Made by a program: the position numbers and the translations under genes
Shown here: positions 18,157 to 26,081 of the stretch, piece after piece
Position numbering within the stretch: position 1 is the first letter of the stretch
Layout of the letters: every line of letters begins with the position of its first letter
From: Thalassobius sp. I31.1
GTDB taxonomy: Bacteria > Pseudomonadota > Alphaproteobacteria > Rhodobacterales > Rhodobacteraceae
Reading direction: 5' to 3'
Length of the DNA stretch: 64,000 nt
Assembly: GCF_003031585.1 (NCBI RefSeq)
Contig: NZ_PWAA01000001.1
Location: 55,133 to 119,132 of the forward strand
Notes under the pieces: model-generated
What the model saw: the letters and a program-made list of their open reading frames with translations, nothing else
Told to the model about the DNA's origin: nothing
Database searches by the model: none

Positions 18157-20055
18157 ATGCATCCGTTTGCCAAACCAATGACCGACACACAGACACATTT
18201 ACAGATTCTTCAAACAACGGATCTTCACGCGCATATTTTTCCGTATGACTACTACAGCGATCAGCCCGTAAAGCACTTTGGCCTGACGCGACTGGCCTCT
18301 TTGATCCGTCTGCGCCGGGCTGAGGTCAAAAATTCCCTGCTGTTTGACAATGGTGACTTTCTTCAGGGCACGCCGCTTGGGGATTATCTGGCACATGAGG
18401 GCCGCCTGAAAAATGACATTCACCCCTTTATAAAAGCGATGAATGTTATCGGCTTTGATGCTGCGGTTCCGGGCAATCATGAATTCAACTACGGGCTGGA
18501 GTTTCTGAAACGTACAGCGTCCGGTGCAAGCTTTCCCTTTGTGTCGGCCAATGTGCTTACAAAAAAGGCCTTATCACCGTTGGAAGACACCCATCTCTTC
18601 AGGCCTTACACCATTCTTGAAAAAAAGGTGGCTGATCAATCCGGGAAAGAACGTCTGATCCGGGTTGGCGTGATAGGGTTTACGCCGCCTCAGATCATGA
18701 TCTGGGATCATCATCTGACGGGACAGATAGAAACACGGAACATCCTTGAAACCGCCGTTGCATGGGTGCCGGAAATGAAGGCGGCGGGTGCTGACCTTAT
18801 CATTGCGCTGAACCATTCAGGCATTGGTTTCACCGATCATCCAGGGGATCAGGAAGATGCAGGGCTTCAACTCGCGGCTCTGCACGGGATTGATGTCATT
18901 TTATGTGGGCACCAACACCTGCTTTTCCCATCTGACAGCTTTTCGGGGCGAAAAGGCGTTGATGTTAAGAACGGCACATTGCACGGCAAACCCGCCGTTA
19001 TGGCCGGGTTTGCCGGTTCACATCTTGGCGTGATTGATCTGAAGTTGGATTTTGATGGTAACGCATGGAAAATTATTGAACACAAAAGCAGCCTTTGTCA
19101 GGTTGCGCCGCCTGCCCCCAGCCAGGAAATAATCCCTTGTATTCCCGAAAGGCCGGAAGTGGCTGCTGTCGCGATTGAAGCACACAAACAAACACTCGCA
19201 TATATCAGGCGACCCGTCGGAAGCATTGATACGCCCCTGCACAACTACTTCGCCTTTGCCGGCCACGCACCATCTGTTGACCTTATCTGCGCGGCACAAA
19301 CCTTTCACATCCGGAACGCATTATCCCGGACAGAATATGCATCGCTGCCTCTTCTGTCCGCCTCAGCCCCCCTGAAAGCCGGCGCCCGTGGAGGACCGGG
19401 CTATTATACACATGTTAAACCAGGCAGTATCACCTATCGGGATATCGCTGATTTATACCTGTATCCGGACACCATCTGTGCCGTCTGTGTGACCGGGGCG
19501 GGCCTGCGGGCCTGGCTTGAACGTTCTGCCGCAGCCTTCAGAATGATCACGCCCGGCATGGATGACCAGCAGCTGATTCAACCCGATTTCCCAGGGTATA
19601 ATTTCGATATAATTCAGGGCGTGCAGTATCAGATTGACCCCACGCGCCCGGCCGGATTTTCACCCGAAGGAAGCGCGCTGGCATCCTCATCCGGGCGCAT
19701 CCGGAACCTGACATGGAAAGGCGTGCCGGTCCGTGACACCCAGAAGTTTGTGGTGGCGACAAATCACTATCGGGCCTCCGGCGGTGGGAATTTTCCGGGG
19801 TTAAGTGGCAACTCCGTAATCTATGACAGCCGTGACAGCATCCGGGACATTCTTGCAACGTATTTCAGATCACACCCCGATCTGCGATTTACAGCCCGTA
19901 GCCCCTGGCAGTTTTCTTCACATCCCGACACAAAGGCTGAGTTTGAAAGCAACCCCGAAGCCGTAGGCTACCTTTCAAAAACCGGGACTCCCGGCATCAT
20001 CGCCGCGGGTCCCGGCTCTGACGGTTTCGGGAAATACCAGCTTCGTTTTCTCTGA
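18157..20055 (+). CDS. CpdB-like 2',3'-cyclic-nucleotide 2'-phosphodiesterase/3'-nucleotidase
   Basis: A metallophosphoesterase-5'-nucleotidase family protein, about 632 residues. The N-terminal half shows the metal motifs TTDLHAH, NGDFLQG, PGNHEFNYG and GHQHLLFP. The C-terminal half matches the 5'-nucleotidase C-terminal domain (ATNHYRASGGGNFPGL substrate loop). The start is uncertain: ATG codons at 18157 and 18178 are possible and neither has a strong ribosome site. No signal peptide is visible from any of them, unlike enteric CpdB, so the protein may act in the cytoplasm or be exported by another route. It is divergent from nudC, another nucleotide-salvage type enzyme. Confidence 0.85.
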   Translation: MHPFAKPMTDTQTHLQILQTTDLHAHIFPYDYYSDQPVKHFGLTRLASLIRLRRAEVKNSLLFDNGDFLQGTPLGDYLAHEGRLKNDIHPFIKAMNVIGFDAAVPGNHEFNYGLEFLKRTASGASFPFVSANVLTKKALSPLEDTHLFRPYTILEKKVADQSGKERLIRVGVIGFTPPQIMIWDHHLTGQIETRNILETAVAWVPEMKAAGADLIIALNHSGIGFTDHPGDQEDAGLQLAALHGIDVILCGHQHLLFPSDSFSGRKGVDVKNGTLHGKPAVMAGFAGSHLGVIDLKLDFDGNAWKIIEHKSSLCQVAPPAPSQEIIPCIPERPEVAAVAIEAHKQTLAYIRRPVGSIDTPLHNYFAFAGHAPSVDLICAAQTFHIRNALSRTEYASLPLLSASAPLKAGARGGPGYYTHVKPGSITYRDIADLYLYPDTICAVCVTGAGLRAWLERSAAAFRMITPGMDDQQLIQPDFPGYNFDIIQGVQYQIDPTRPAGFSPEGSALASSSGRIRNLTWKGVPVRDTQKFVVATNHYRASGGGNFPGLSGNSVIYDSRDSIRDILATYFRSHPDLRFTARSPWQFSSHPDTKAEFESNPEAVGYLSKTGTPGIIAAGPGSDGFGKYQLRFL

Positions 20056-20062
20056 ATATCCG

Positions 20063-20824
20063 TCAGAAGTAGCTGCGTACAAGTGCGCCCGACAGAAGTG
20101 TCCAGCCGTCAGCCACCACAAAGAAAGCCAGCTTAAACGGCAGGGAAACCACAGCCGGCGGGACCATCATCATGCCCATCGACATCAGTATCGCCGCAAC
20201 AACCAGATCAATGATCAGGAAAGGCAGGAATACCAGAAATCCGATTTCGAAGGCTCTGGAGATTTCACTGAGCAGAAAAGAAGGCACCATAACAGACAAG
20301 GCGGTGTTCCGGTCCAGATCAGCCGGGTCCCCGGGCCGCAGTTCTGCAAGGGCTTCATATGTGTCTGGTTCAATTCGGGCGATCATAAATCCCCGGAACG
20401 GATCCAGCGCCTGATTAAAGGCCTGTTCTATCTCAATTTCTCCGGCAAGGAGCGGATCTATCCCGCCTTGCCAGGATGCAGTAAACACGGGTTCCATAAC
20501 AAAATATGTCAAAAACAACGCCAGACTGACAATCAGCATATTCGGCGGCGCCTGCTGCAACCCAATGGCCTGCCGCAGAATTGACAGAACCGTCACAATA
20601 AACGGGAAGCAGGTGATCATGATGGCCAGCCCCGGCACAACGGACAGCAATGTGATCAGAATAAACAGCTGAATACCGCGTGCCGTCAGTGAACTACCTT
20701 CGCCGAACGACACACTCAGATCCTGCGCGGATGCAGGTTGGGATAATACGATAAAAAACAGACTAAAAATCGCGATATATATGTAAAAAGAAGGCAGGAT
20801 CTGCCTTAGTTGCGCCGGTCTCAT
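20063..20824 (-). CDS. fliP: Flagellar type III export protein FliP
   Basis: A 253-residue core component of the flagellar export gate in the inner membrane. A signal-like N-terminal segment ends around PASAQD. The family sequences follow: ITLLSVVPGLAIMITCFPFIVTV, LRQAIGLQQAPPNMLIVSLALFLT and the C-terminal LMSMGMMMVPPAVVSLPFKLAFFV. It is the last gene of the leftward fliF-fliH-fliN-fliP unit and convergent with the cpdB-like gene, 7 bases apart. It works with FliR, FlhB and FlhA encoded 10 kb to the right. Confidence 0.95.
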   Translation of the reverse strand: MRPAQLRQILPSFYIYIAIFSLFFIVLSQPASAQDLSVSFGEGSSLTARGIQLFILITLLSVVPGLAIMITCFPFIVTVLSILRQAIGLQQAPPNMLIVSLALFLTYFVMEPVFTASWQGGIDPLLAGEIEIEQAFNQALDPFRGFMIARIEPDTYEALAELRPGDPADLDRNTALSVMVPSFLLSEISRAFEIGFLVFLPFLIIDLVVAAILMSMGMMMVPPAVVSLPFKLAFFVVADGWTLLSGALVRSYF

Positions 20825-20825
20825 G

Positions 20826-21125
20826 TTACAGTCCGTTCTGCAGATCTGCGATTTCTGTCAGACGGACAGCAAGCTGACCATTCGGATCATCTTCGACTTC
20901 CTGAAGCTCCCCGCGTGCTATCAGCTTGTCACCGACGTATAGCTCCACGGGGTCATCGACCCCCCGGTCCAGCGGCAAAACAGCATCCGGCCCAAGCAAC
21001 AACAGTTCTTTGACCATCGGGCGCGCACGGCCAACCGAAATCGTAATTTCGATCGGAACCTGGTTAAATGGATTGTCCTGATTTGACAGCTCATTCAGGG
21101 CATCGGTATCAAGATTATCATTCAT
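20826..21125 (-). CDS. fliN: Flagellar motor switch protein FliN
   Basis: A 99-residue C-ring protein with the SpoA domain: VPIEITISVGRARPMVKELLLLGPDAVLPLD, then VELYVGDKLIARGELQEVED. The C-terminus is NGQLAVRLTEIADL. It has the short FliN form rather than the FliY form with a CheC-like domain. It abuts fliH and fliP without gaps. It forms the lower switch ring together with FliM and FliG, which are not in this window. Confidence 0.93.
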   Translation of the reverse strand: MNDNLDTDALNELSNQDNPFNQVPIEITISVGRARPMVKELLLLGPDAVLPLDRGVDDPVELYVGDKLIARGELQEVEDDPNGQLAVRLTEIADLQNGL

Positions 21126-21728
21126 TTATACGACCTTTTCATTCAGATTGAAAAATCCCTCAGTTTTCTCCTGTGCCGCTGCAAGGACCCCGGAAAGATC
21201 CACAACCTGCTCTCCTTCAGCGAACACCAGCCGTGCCTGACCTTCCCCAAGCGAAGCTTCCCCAACGACGACCACATCAAGATTCTTTTGCGCGGGCAGA
21301 AGATTTTCCACGCTTTGTGCATTGGCAGGATGAACCCGCAGTTCAATCCTGGTATTCACGTCGGAACGGGCAATCTCGGTGATTTGTTCGGCGATCATGG
21401 CCGGCAGATTTTCCGCCGCAATCCGGGGCATTATCTTTTCCATGAGCTCACAGAAAACAGCGCGCATATCTTTCAGAACCTGTGCCCGGGCCTCATGGAA
21501 GGTGAAGGAAAGCTCCTGCAGGTTCCGCGCCAGTTCAACCGATACATTGTCGAGATTTTCCGCATGCGATTTTGCGGCATCATCCCAGCCAGCTTTGTAG
21601 CCGTTTTCAAAGGCCTCAAGCTTTGCCTCTTCTGACTGAACATGATCCTGAGCCGCCGGCTGAGCGCCTGCAGGTGCCGGCGCCCTTACTGGCTGTATGT
21701 CAAATTCTTCCAGCTTCAGAGGTGCCAT
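21126..21728 (-). CDS. fliH: Flagellar assembly protein FliH-like
   Basis: A 200-residue protein between fliF and fliN. The N-terminus is proline/alanine-rich (PVRAPAPAGAQPAAQ), followed by FENGYKAGWDDAA, a pattern often seen in FliH. A long helical region follows, then a C-terminal half with NTRIELRVHPANAQSVENLL and a glycine-containing strand. FliH-type proteins bind and restrain the FliI ATPase and connect it to FliN. Sequence conservation in the family is low, so the call rests on the pattern plus position. It overlaps fliF by one base. Confidence 0.8.
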   Translation of the reverse strand: MAPLKLEEFDIQPVRAPAPAGAQPAAQDHVQSEEAKLEAFENGYKAGWDDAAKSHAENLDNVSVELARNLQELSFTFHEARAQVLKDMRAVFCELMEKIMPRIAAENLPAMIAEQITEIARSDVNTRIELRVHPANAQSVENLLPAQKNLDVVVVGEASLGEGQARLVFAEGEQVVDLSGVLAAAQEKTEGFFNLNEKVV

Positions 21729-23395
21729 CAGGTGGTTTCCTCAGATGTTTCCATCCAGCTGCGCAGCACTTCAACGGCTTCTTCCTGGCGGTCTTCGATC
21801 ATATCCTTCAGCCGTGCGACCGGATCACCGCCTGTGAAATCATCAGGCAAATCAAAATCATCAACAACCGACATCCCGCCTTCTGGTACAAAACTACTAT
21901 CAATTTCGCCTGTCAGGATCTGCCCTGGCAGCTCTGGCAGGCTGCCAGGAGGCGGTGGAGACACATTAAATTCAGGAATCTGAGGTGCCGGCGCATCCGA
22001 TGCCGCGGGGGCCGGAAGCCCTGCTGGTGCAGATGCAACCGTCTGCTGAACCAGCGGCGCTGTCAGTATTGGTTTAACAACAAAAATCCCCAATAGAATT
22101 GCGGCAATCGCCAGAACGGTCAGCTGAACAATTGTCATAACATCGATATGCATATTCTGCATAAACCCTGTGATCGGCTCTGATCCGGCAGTGGCAACAG
22201 GTTCAAACTGAAGCGAGCGGATGGTAATTTCATCCCCGCGGGATTCCGTAAATCCAACTGCAGAGGCCACCAGTTCCCGAAGCACAGCCAGTTCTTCATC
22301 GCTCCGGGGTGTCAGAACCGTTTCCCCCCCGCCATCCAGGGTGGTCACACCATTCACGAGAACTGCAACACTCAGCCGTCTGATTGCCCCCGGCTGGCGC
22401 AGTACTTCCCTTTGTGTTTCAGATATCTCGAAATTTGTACGCTCGCGGGTTTCATTCGCCCGGGCATTCGAAGAACCACCGGCCCCGGCGACATCACCTT
22501 CCGGAAGATTGCTGGCAACAGACACCCCACCACTGCGGCTGTCTTCAGTGTTATTTGACGTTTCGGTGGTGTCAGTGCTGATCGCCACACGGGATTCCGG
22601 GTCAACCGTGCGCTCAACAATGGTTTCCTGTTCGGTCACAGTTTCTACGCTGACTTCAACCACCGCATTACCCGGGCCGACCCGCGCTTCCAGAAGACGG
22701 CTGACAGCATCTTTCAACATGGCTGCCCTGTCGTTCCCGGCGATCCGGGATGTGGCATCATCTGCGCCGATAACCTTGCCGCTTTGCGCATCAATCACGG
22801 ATACGGAATCGGGGTTAAGTCCGGAAACAGCAGAAGCCACCAGATTGCGCAAAGCCTGGGCATGCGCAGTCGAAAATCCGCTGCCTGAAGGGGTTACAGT
22901 TACAGAAGCTGAACGCTGCGATTCCCGGCGAAAAGACCCTGACGCCATGTTTGAAATGTGAACCCTGGCATTGCGCACAGCAGGGCTTGCAACAATCGTA
23001 CGCGCCAGTTCACCTTCTTTTGCACGCCAGTAGGCCGCGTCAAACATCTGTGACGTGGTTCCGAAGCCCGACAGGTTATCAAGCAATTCATACCCGGCCC
23101 CACCGGTCGCGGGCAGCCCTTCGCTGGCAAGCGTCATACGCAATGTATCGCGTTGGCCACCTTCGACATAAATGGAATTGCCGCGCACTTCATATTTCAC
23201 CCCACGCTGTTCAAGCGCAGATACAACATCCCCAGCAGCGGAAGCTTCAAGTCCAGCATAAAGCAAAGACATGCCTGGCGTAGCAGCAATTCGGGTTAAG
23301 GCCAGAACGGCGGCGAACATGGCCAGTGTGGCGACCATAACAGTGATTCGACGGCGACCATCAAGACCGGCCCAGACAGAAATGACCTGCTGCAA
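21728..23395 (-). CDS. fliF: Flagellar MS-ring protein FliF
   Basis: A 555-residue membrane protein that builds the MS ring. A first transmembrane helix (about residues 19-36) is followed by the YscJ/FliF domain (LYAGLEASAAGDVVSALEQ, LASEGLPATGG, VHISNM). After that come the FliF C-terminal domain and a second helix near residue 430. The C-terminal FliG-binding tail is acidic. The start is a TTG codon at 23395: AGGAG stands seven bases upstream and no nearby ATG fits. First gene of the leftward unit; its promoter region is shared with divergent fliL. Confidence 0.95.
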   Translation of the reverse strand: MQQVISVWAGLDGRRRITVMVATLAMFAAVLALTRIAATPGMSLLYAGLEASAAGDVVSALEQRGVKYEVRGNSIYVEGGQRDTLRMTLASEGLPATGGAGYELLDNLSGFGTTSQMFDAAYWRAKEGELARTIVASPAVRNARVHISNMASGSFRRESQRSASVTVTPSGSGFSTAHAQALRNLVASAVSGLNPDSVSVIDAQSGKVIGADDATSRIAGNDRAAMLKDAVSRLLEARVGPGNAVVEVSVETVTEQETIVERTVDPESRVAISTDTTETSNNTEDSRSGGVSVASNLPEGDVAGAGGSSNARANETRERTNFEISETQREVLRQPGAIRRLSVAVLVNGVTTLDGGGETVLTPRSDEELAVLRELVASAVGFTESRGDEITIRSLQFEPVATAGSEPITGFMQNMHIDVMTIVQLTVLAIAAILLGIFVVKPILTAPLVQQTVASAPAGLPAPAASDAPAPQIPEFNVSPPPPGSLPELPGQILTGEIDSSFVPEGGMSVVDDFDLPDDFTGGDPVARLKDMIEDRQEEAVEVLRSWMETSEETT

Positions 23396-23516
23396 TTTAA
23401 TACTCCTGTAAAGACGCGGCTTCTGCCCGTCATGTCTTCACATTCTCTCAACAGCCTTAACAATCGGTTAGCTCTTGGCAGCCTATAGTCGTGGGGAAGC
23501 AAAAAACCGGTGCACT

Positions 23517-24017
23517 ATGGCGGAAGACGAAACAGCAGATGGGACCGAGGAAGACGGTCCGGCAAAAAAATCCAAACTCCCGCTTATCATCGGGGCGGTC
23601 CTTGCCTGCGCAGGGGCTGGCGGAGGCTTTCTCGCAGCATCCAGTGGTCTGATCCTTGGGAGCGATGCCGCACCAGAAATGGCCGAGGAAGAACCCATTC
23701 TTGTCGAACCTCTGAATGGAATTGCATTTATTGAACTTGACCCGCTGGTCATCAATCTTCGTCAAAGTTCCCGCACCGCTCATCTGCGCTTTGTTGCGCA
23801 TCTTGAAGTGAACCAACAGGCTGAAGCAGATGTCACGCTTTTGCTGCCCCGCATTCTTGATGTGCTGAACAACTATCTGCGGGCGGTGGATCTTGAAGAA
23901 CTTGAACAACCCGGCTCTCTGATCCGGCTGCGGTCTCAGATGCTGCGCAGGATACAGATCGTCGCGGGAGAAGAACGGGTCAGAGACCTGCTTATATCTG
24001 AATTTGTCGTAAATTAG
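23517..24017 (+). CDS. fliL: Flagellar basal body-associated protein FliL
   Basis: A 166-residue single-pass inner-membrane protein that supports stator function. It has an acidic cytoplasmic N-terminus, a helix at about residues 20-42, and a periplasmic domain with FIELDPLVINLRQSSRTAHLRF, which is characteristic of FliL. The ATG at 23517 is chosen because the longer frame would start at a TTG within the promoter region. It is divergent from fliF with a 121-base gap and starts the rightward block. Confidence 0.92.
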   Translation: MAEDETADGTEEDGPAKKSKLPLIIGAVLACAGAGGGFLAASSGLILGSDAAPEMAEEEPILVEPLNGIAFIELDPLVINLRQSSRTAHLRFVAHLEVNQQAEADVTLLLPRILDVLNNYLRAVDLEELEQPGSLIRLRSQMLRRIQIVAGEERVRDLLISEFVVN

Positions 24018-24026
24018 GGGAACAAC

Positions 24027-24467
24027 ATGAACTTGATCGCCGATATTCTTCTTGTTGCTGGTGTCCTGGGGGCATCTCTTTATTGTTTTGTTCTTTCCCG
24101 CAGACTGCAGAAATTTAATGATCTCGAACAAGGGGTCGGGGGCGCGGTGGCTGTCCTTAGTATGCAGGTCGATGACATGACCAAAACCCTGAAAGAGGCA
24201 CAAACCGCTGCTATTTCATCAACTGACTCACTTGGGGAACTGACCGGTCGTGCGGAAACTGCAGCCCGCCGACTGGAACTTCTGGTCGCATCTATGCATG
24301 ATCTTCCCGCCCCGCCAGAGACACAGCCACACAAAACATCTGCCCCGGTGCAACCGCCGGCAGCGAAACAACAAAGCGCGACGCCCCCGACGCAGGACAC
24401 GGACAGTGAACCCTCTGACATTCTCTTTCTGCGTCATCCTCGCCCTGCAGCCGAGGCTGCCCAATGA
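24027..24467 (+). CDS. Small flagellar-cluster membrane protein, function unknown
   Basis: A 146-residue protein with one N-terminal membrane helix (about residues 4-23, IADILLVAGVLGASLYCFVL). A short helical or coiled-coil segment rich in Asp, Thr and Ala follows (residues about 33-95), then a proline-rich disordered tail. It resembles the DUF6468-type proteins that stand between fliL and motE-like genes in alphaproteobacterial flagellar clusters, but this match is from memory. It overlaps the next gene by ATGA. A role at the motor is suggested by position only. Confidence 0.7.
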   Translation: MNLIADILLVAGVLGASLYCFVLSRRLQKFNDLEQGVGGAVAVLSMQVDDMTKTLKEAQTAAISSTDSLGELTGRAETAARRLELLVASMHDLPAPPETQPHKTSAPVQPPAAKQQSATPPTQDTDSEPSDILFLRHPRPAAEAAQ

Positions 24468-25117
24468 AACGCCTGTTCCGAAGAAAATCAGAAACTGAGC
24501 GCGCACATTCAAAGTCGCAACACAGGCAGAAAAAGCGAAGCCGGAAGAAAGGTCGTGGGGCCCTGCTAACGGTCATGATGCTGTTTCTTTTGTCGGCACT
24601 GGCCCGTCTGAGCGGCGAAACCGGGCAGGCAATCGCGCGGGAAATTTCGGAGATGACTGAAGAAACATCTGGCGAAGGTCATGTGCCTCAAAGCTGCATT
24701 CCTCCGGAAGACGGCATTGCTGACCTGTTACATGACCTGGATCTCAGGCAAGTCAGGCTGGAAGCCAGAGAACGCCACATCGAAGACCGGATGCAGGCCC
24801 TGAACGTGGCCCAGGTTGCATATGAAGCAAATATAGAACGGCTGATCGCAGCAGAGAATGCTTTGCAGGCTACAATGTCGCGATCTTCAACTGCTGCGGA
24901 AGATGACCTGACACGACTGACTTCGGTTTATGAAAACATGAAGCCCAAAGATGCAGCGGCGTTATTTGAAACTATGGACAATGAATTCGCCGCTGGGTTT
25001 CTGGGCCGCATGCGTCCCGATGCAGCAGCAGCTGTATTTGCCGGCCTTGAGCCAGAAACGGCCTATCGTATCAGTATTGTGCTGGCCGGACGAAATGCCA
25101 ATGCCCCGCGAGAATAA
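24464..25117 (+). CDS. MotE-like protein (MgtE N-terminal-domain type)
   Basis: A 217-residue protein with a highly basic N-terminus, one membrane helix at about residues 27-45, and an Asp/Glu-rich periplasmic part. A helical stretch (LDLRQVRLEARERHIEDRM) leads to a C-terminal helical domain with MKPKDAAALFETMDNEFAAGFLGRM and RPDAAAAVFAGLEPETAY. That last domain is the MgtE-N type also present in MotE, a chaperone of the periplasmic motor protein MotC in rhizobia. It stands directly before motA. Assignment as MotE-like is from the domain and context. Confidence 0.75.
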   Translation: MKRLFRRKSETERAHSKSQHRQKKRSRKKGRGALLTVMMLFLLSALARLSGETGQAIAREISEMTEETSGEGHVPQSCIPPEDGIADLLHDLDLRQVRLEARERHIEDRMQALNVAQVAYEANIERLIAAENALQATMSRSSTAAEDDLTRLTSVYENMKPKDAAALFETMDNEFAAGFLGRMRPDAAAAVFAGLEPETAYRISIVLAGRNANAPRE

Positions 25118-25211
25118 GCACATCCTGTGACAGAGTTTTTTAACTATCTTCTGCAAGGTTGAAGAGACTTTCCCCGCAGATTTAATTCTGCCCCTGGTTG
25201 GAGCCTGCGTC

Positions 25212-26081
25212 TTGATTGGCATTGTCGGTATTATAATCATTTTTGTCATGGTCTTTGGCGGATATCTCGCCGCGGGCGGGAAAATGGGTGTCATTCTGAA
25301 AGCACTTCCATTTGAAATGATGATGATCGGCGGCGCCGCTGTTGGCGCAACGGCCCTGTCAAATGATATGGGTGGCATCAAACATACGCTCAAAGACATT
25401 GGGAAAGTTTTCAAAGGCACAAAGTGGGCCCCCGAAGATTATCGGGATCTTCTTTGCCTTCTGTTTGAACTGATCCGGCTGGCCCGTCAAAATCCGGTCG
25501 GGCTGGAAGAACATATTGAACAACCAGACACATCGCCGATCTTTGGGAAATATGAAAAAATTCTGTCTGACAGAGAAGCCGTGAACCTGATTTGTGACAC
25601 GATGCGTTCGGCCTCCATGAACTATGATGATCCCCATCAGGTCGAAGAGGTTCTGGAAAAACGTATGGATTCCAACCTGCATCATGCGCTTCATTCCAGT
25701 CATGTACTCCAATCGCTCGCAGATGGTCTGCCGGCGCTGGGAATTGTGGCTGCGGTTCTGGGCATTATCAAAACGATGGGGTCAATTGATCAACCGCCCG
25801 AAGTTCTTGGTAAAATGATCGGCAGCGCGCTTGTCGGAACATTTCTTGGGGTTTTTCTGGCCTATGGCATTGTGGGGCCGATGGCTTCACGGGTGAAAAC
25901 GGTTGTCGAAGATGACGCTCATTTTTATCAGCTGATCCGGGAAGTCCTGGTCGCAAACCTGCACAACCATGCAACGAACATCTGTATCGAAGTCGGGCGA
26001 CAGAACACGCCAGGCCAGAATCGGCCATCCTTCTCAGAGCTGGAAGATGCTCTCAAAGAAGTTAAGAAAGGAGCTGCCTGA
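25212..26081 (+). CDS. motA: Flagellar motor stator protein MotA
   Basis: A 289-residue inner-membrane protein of the proton channel. It starts MIGIVGIIIIFVMVFGGYLAAGGKMGVIL, very like MotA of other proteobacteria, and shows four hydrophobic segments. The last two surround GLPALGIVAAVLGIIKTMG and IGSALVGTFLGVFLAYGIVGPMA. The start is TTG at 25212, with GGAG eight bases before it, and no ATG fits the family N-terminus. The partner motB is not in the window. It is followed immediately by the 796-residue unknown gene. Confidence 0.94.
   Translation: MIGIVGIIIIFVMVFGGYLAAGGKMGVILKALPFEMMMIGGAAVGATALSNDMGGIKHTLKDIGKVFKGTKWAPEDYRDLLCLLFELIRLARQNPVGLEEHIEQPDTSPIFGKYEKILSDREAVNLICDTMRSASMNYDDPHQVEEVLEKRMDSNLHHALHSSHVLQSLADGLPALGIVAAVLGIIKTMGSIDQPPEVLGKMIGSALVGTFLGVFLAYGIVGPMASRVKTVVEDDAHFYQLIREVLVANLHNHATNICIEVGRQNTPGQNRPSFSELEDALKEVKKGAA

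Noticed and set aside
17904..18188. N-terminal extension of nudC by 95 residues
   Set aside because: The extension crosses the divergent promoter region and overlaps the cpdB-like gene; the ATG at 17903 has a good ribosome site and gives the normal family length.
22221..22961. 246-codon plus-strand frame inside fliF
   Set aside because: Ser/Thr-rich shadow of the fliF reading frame.
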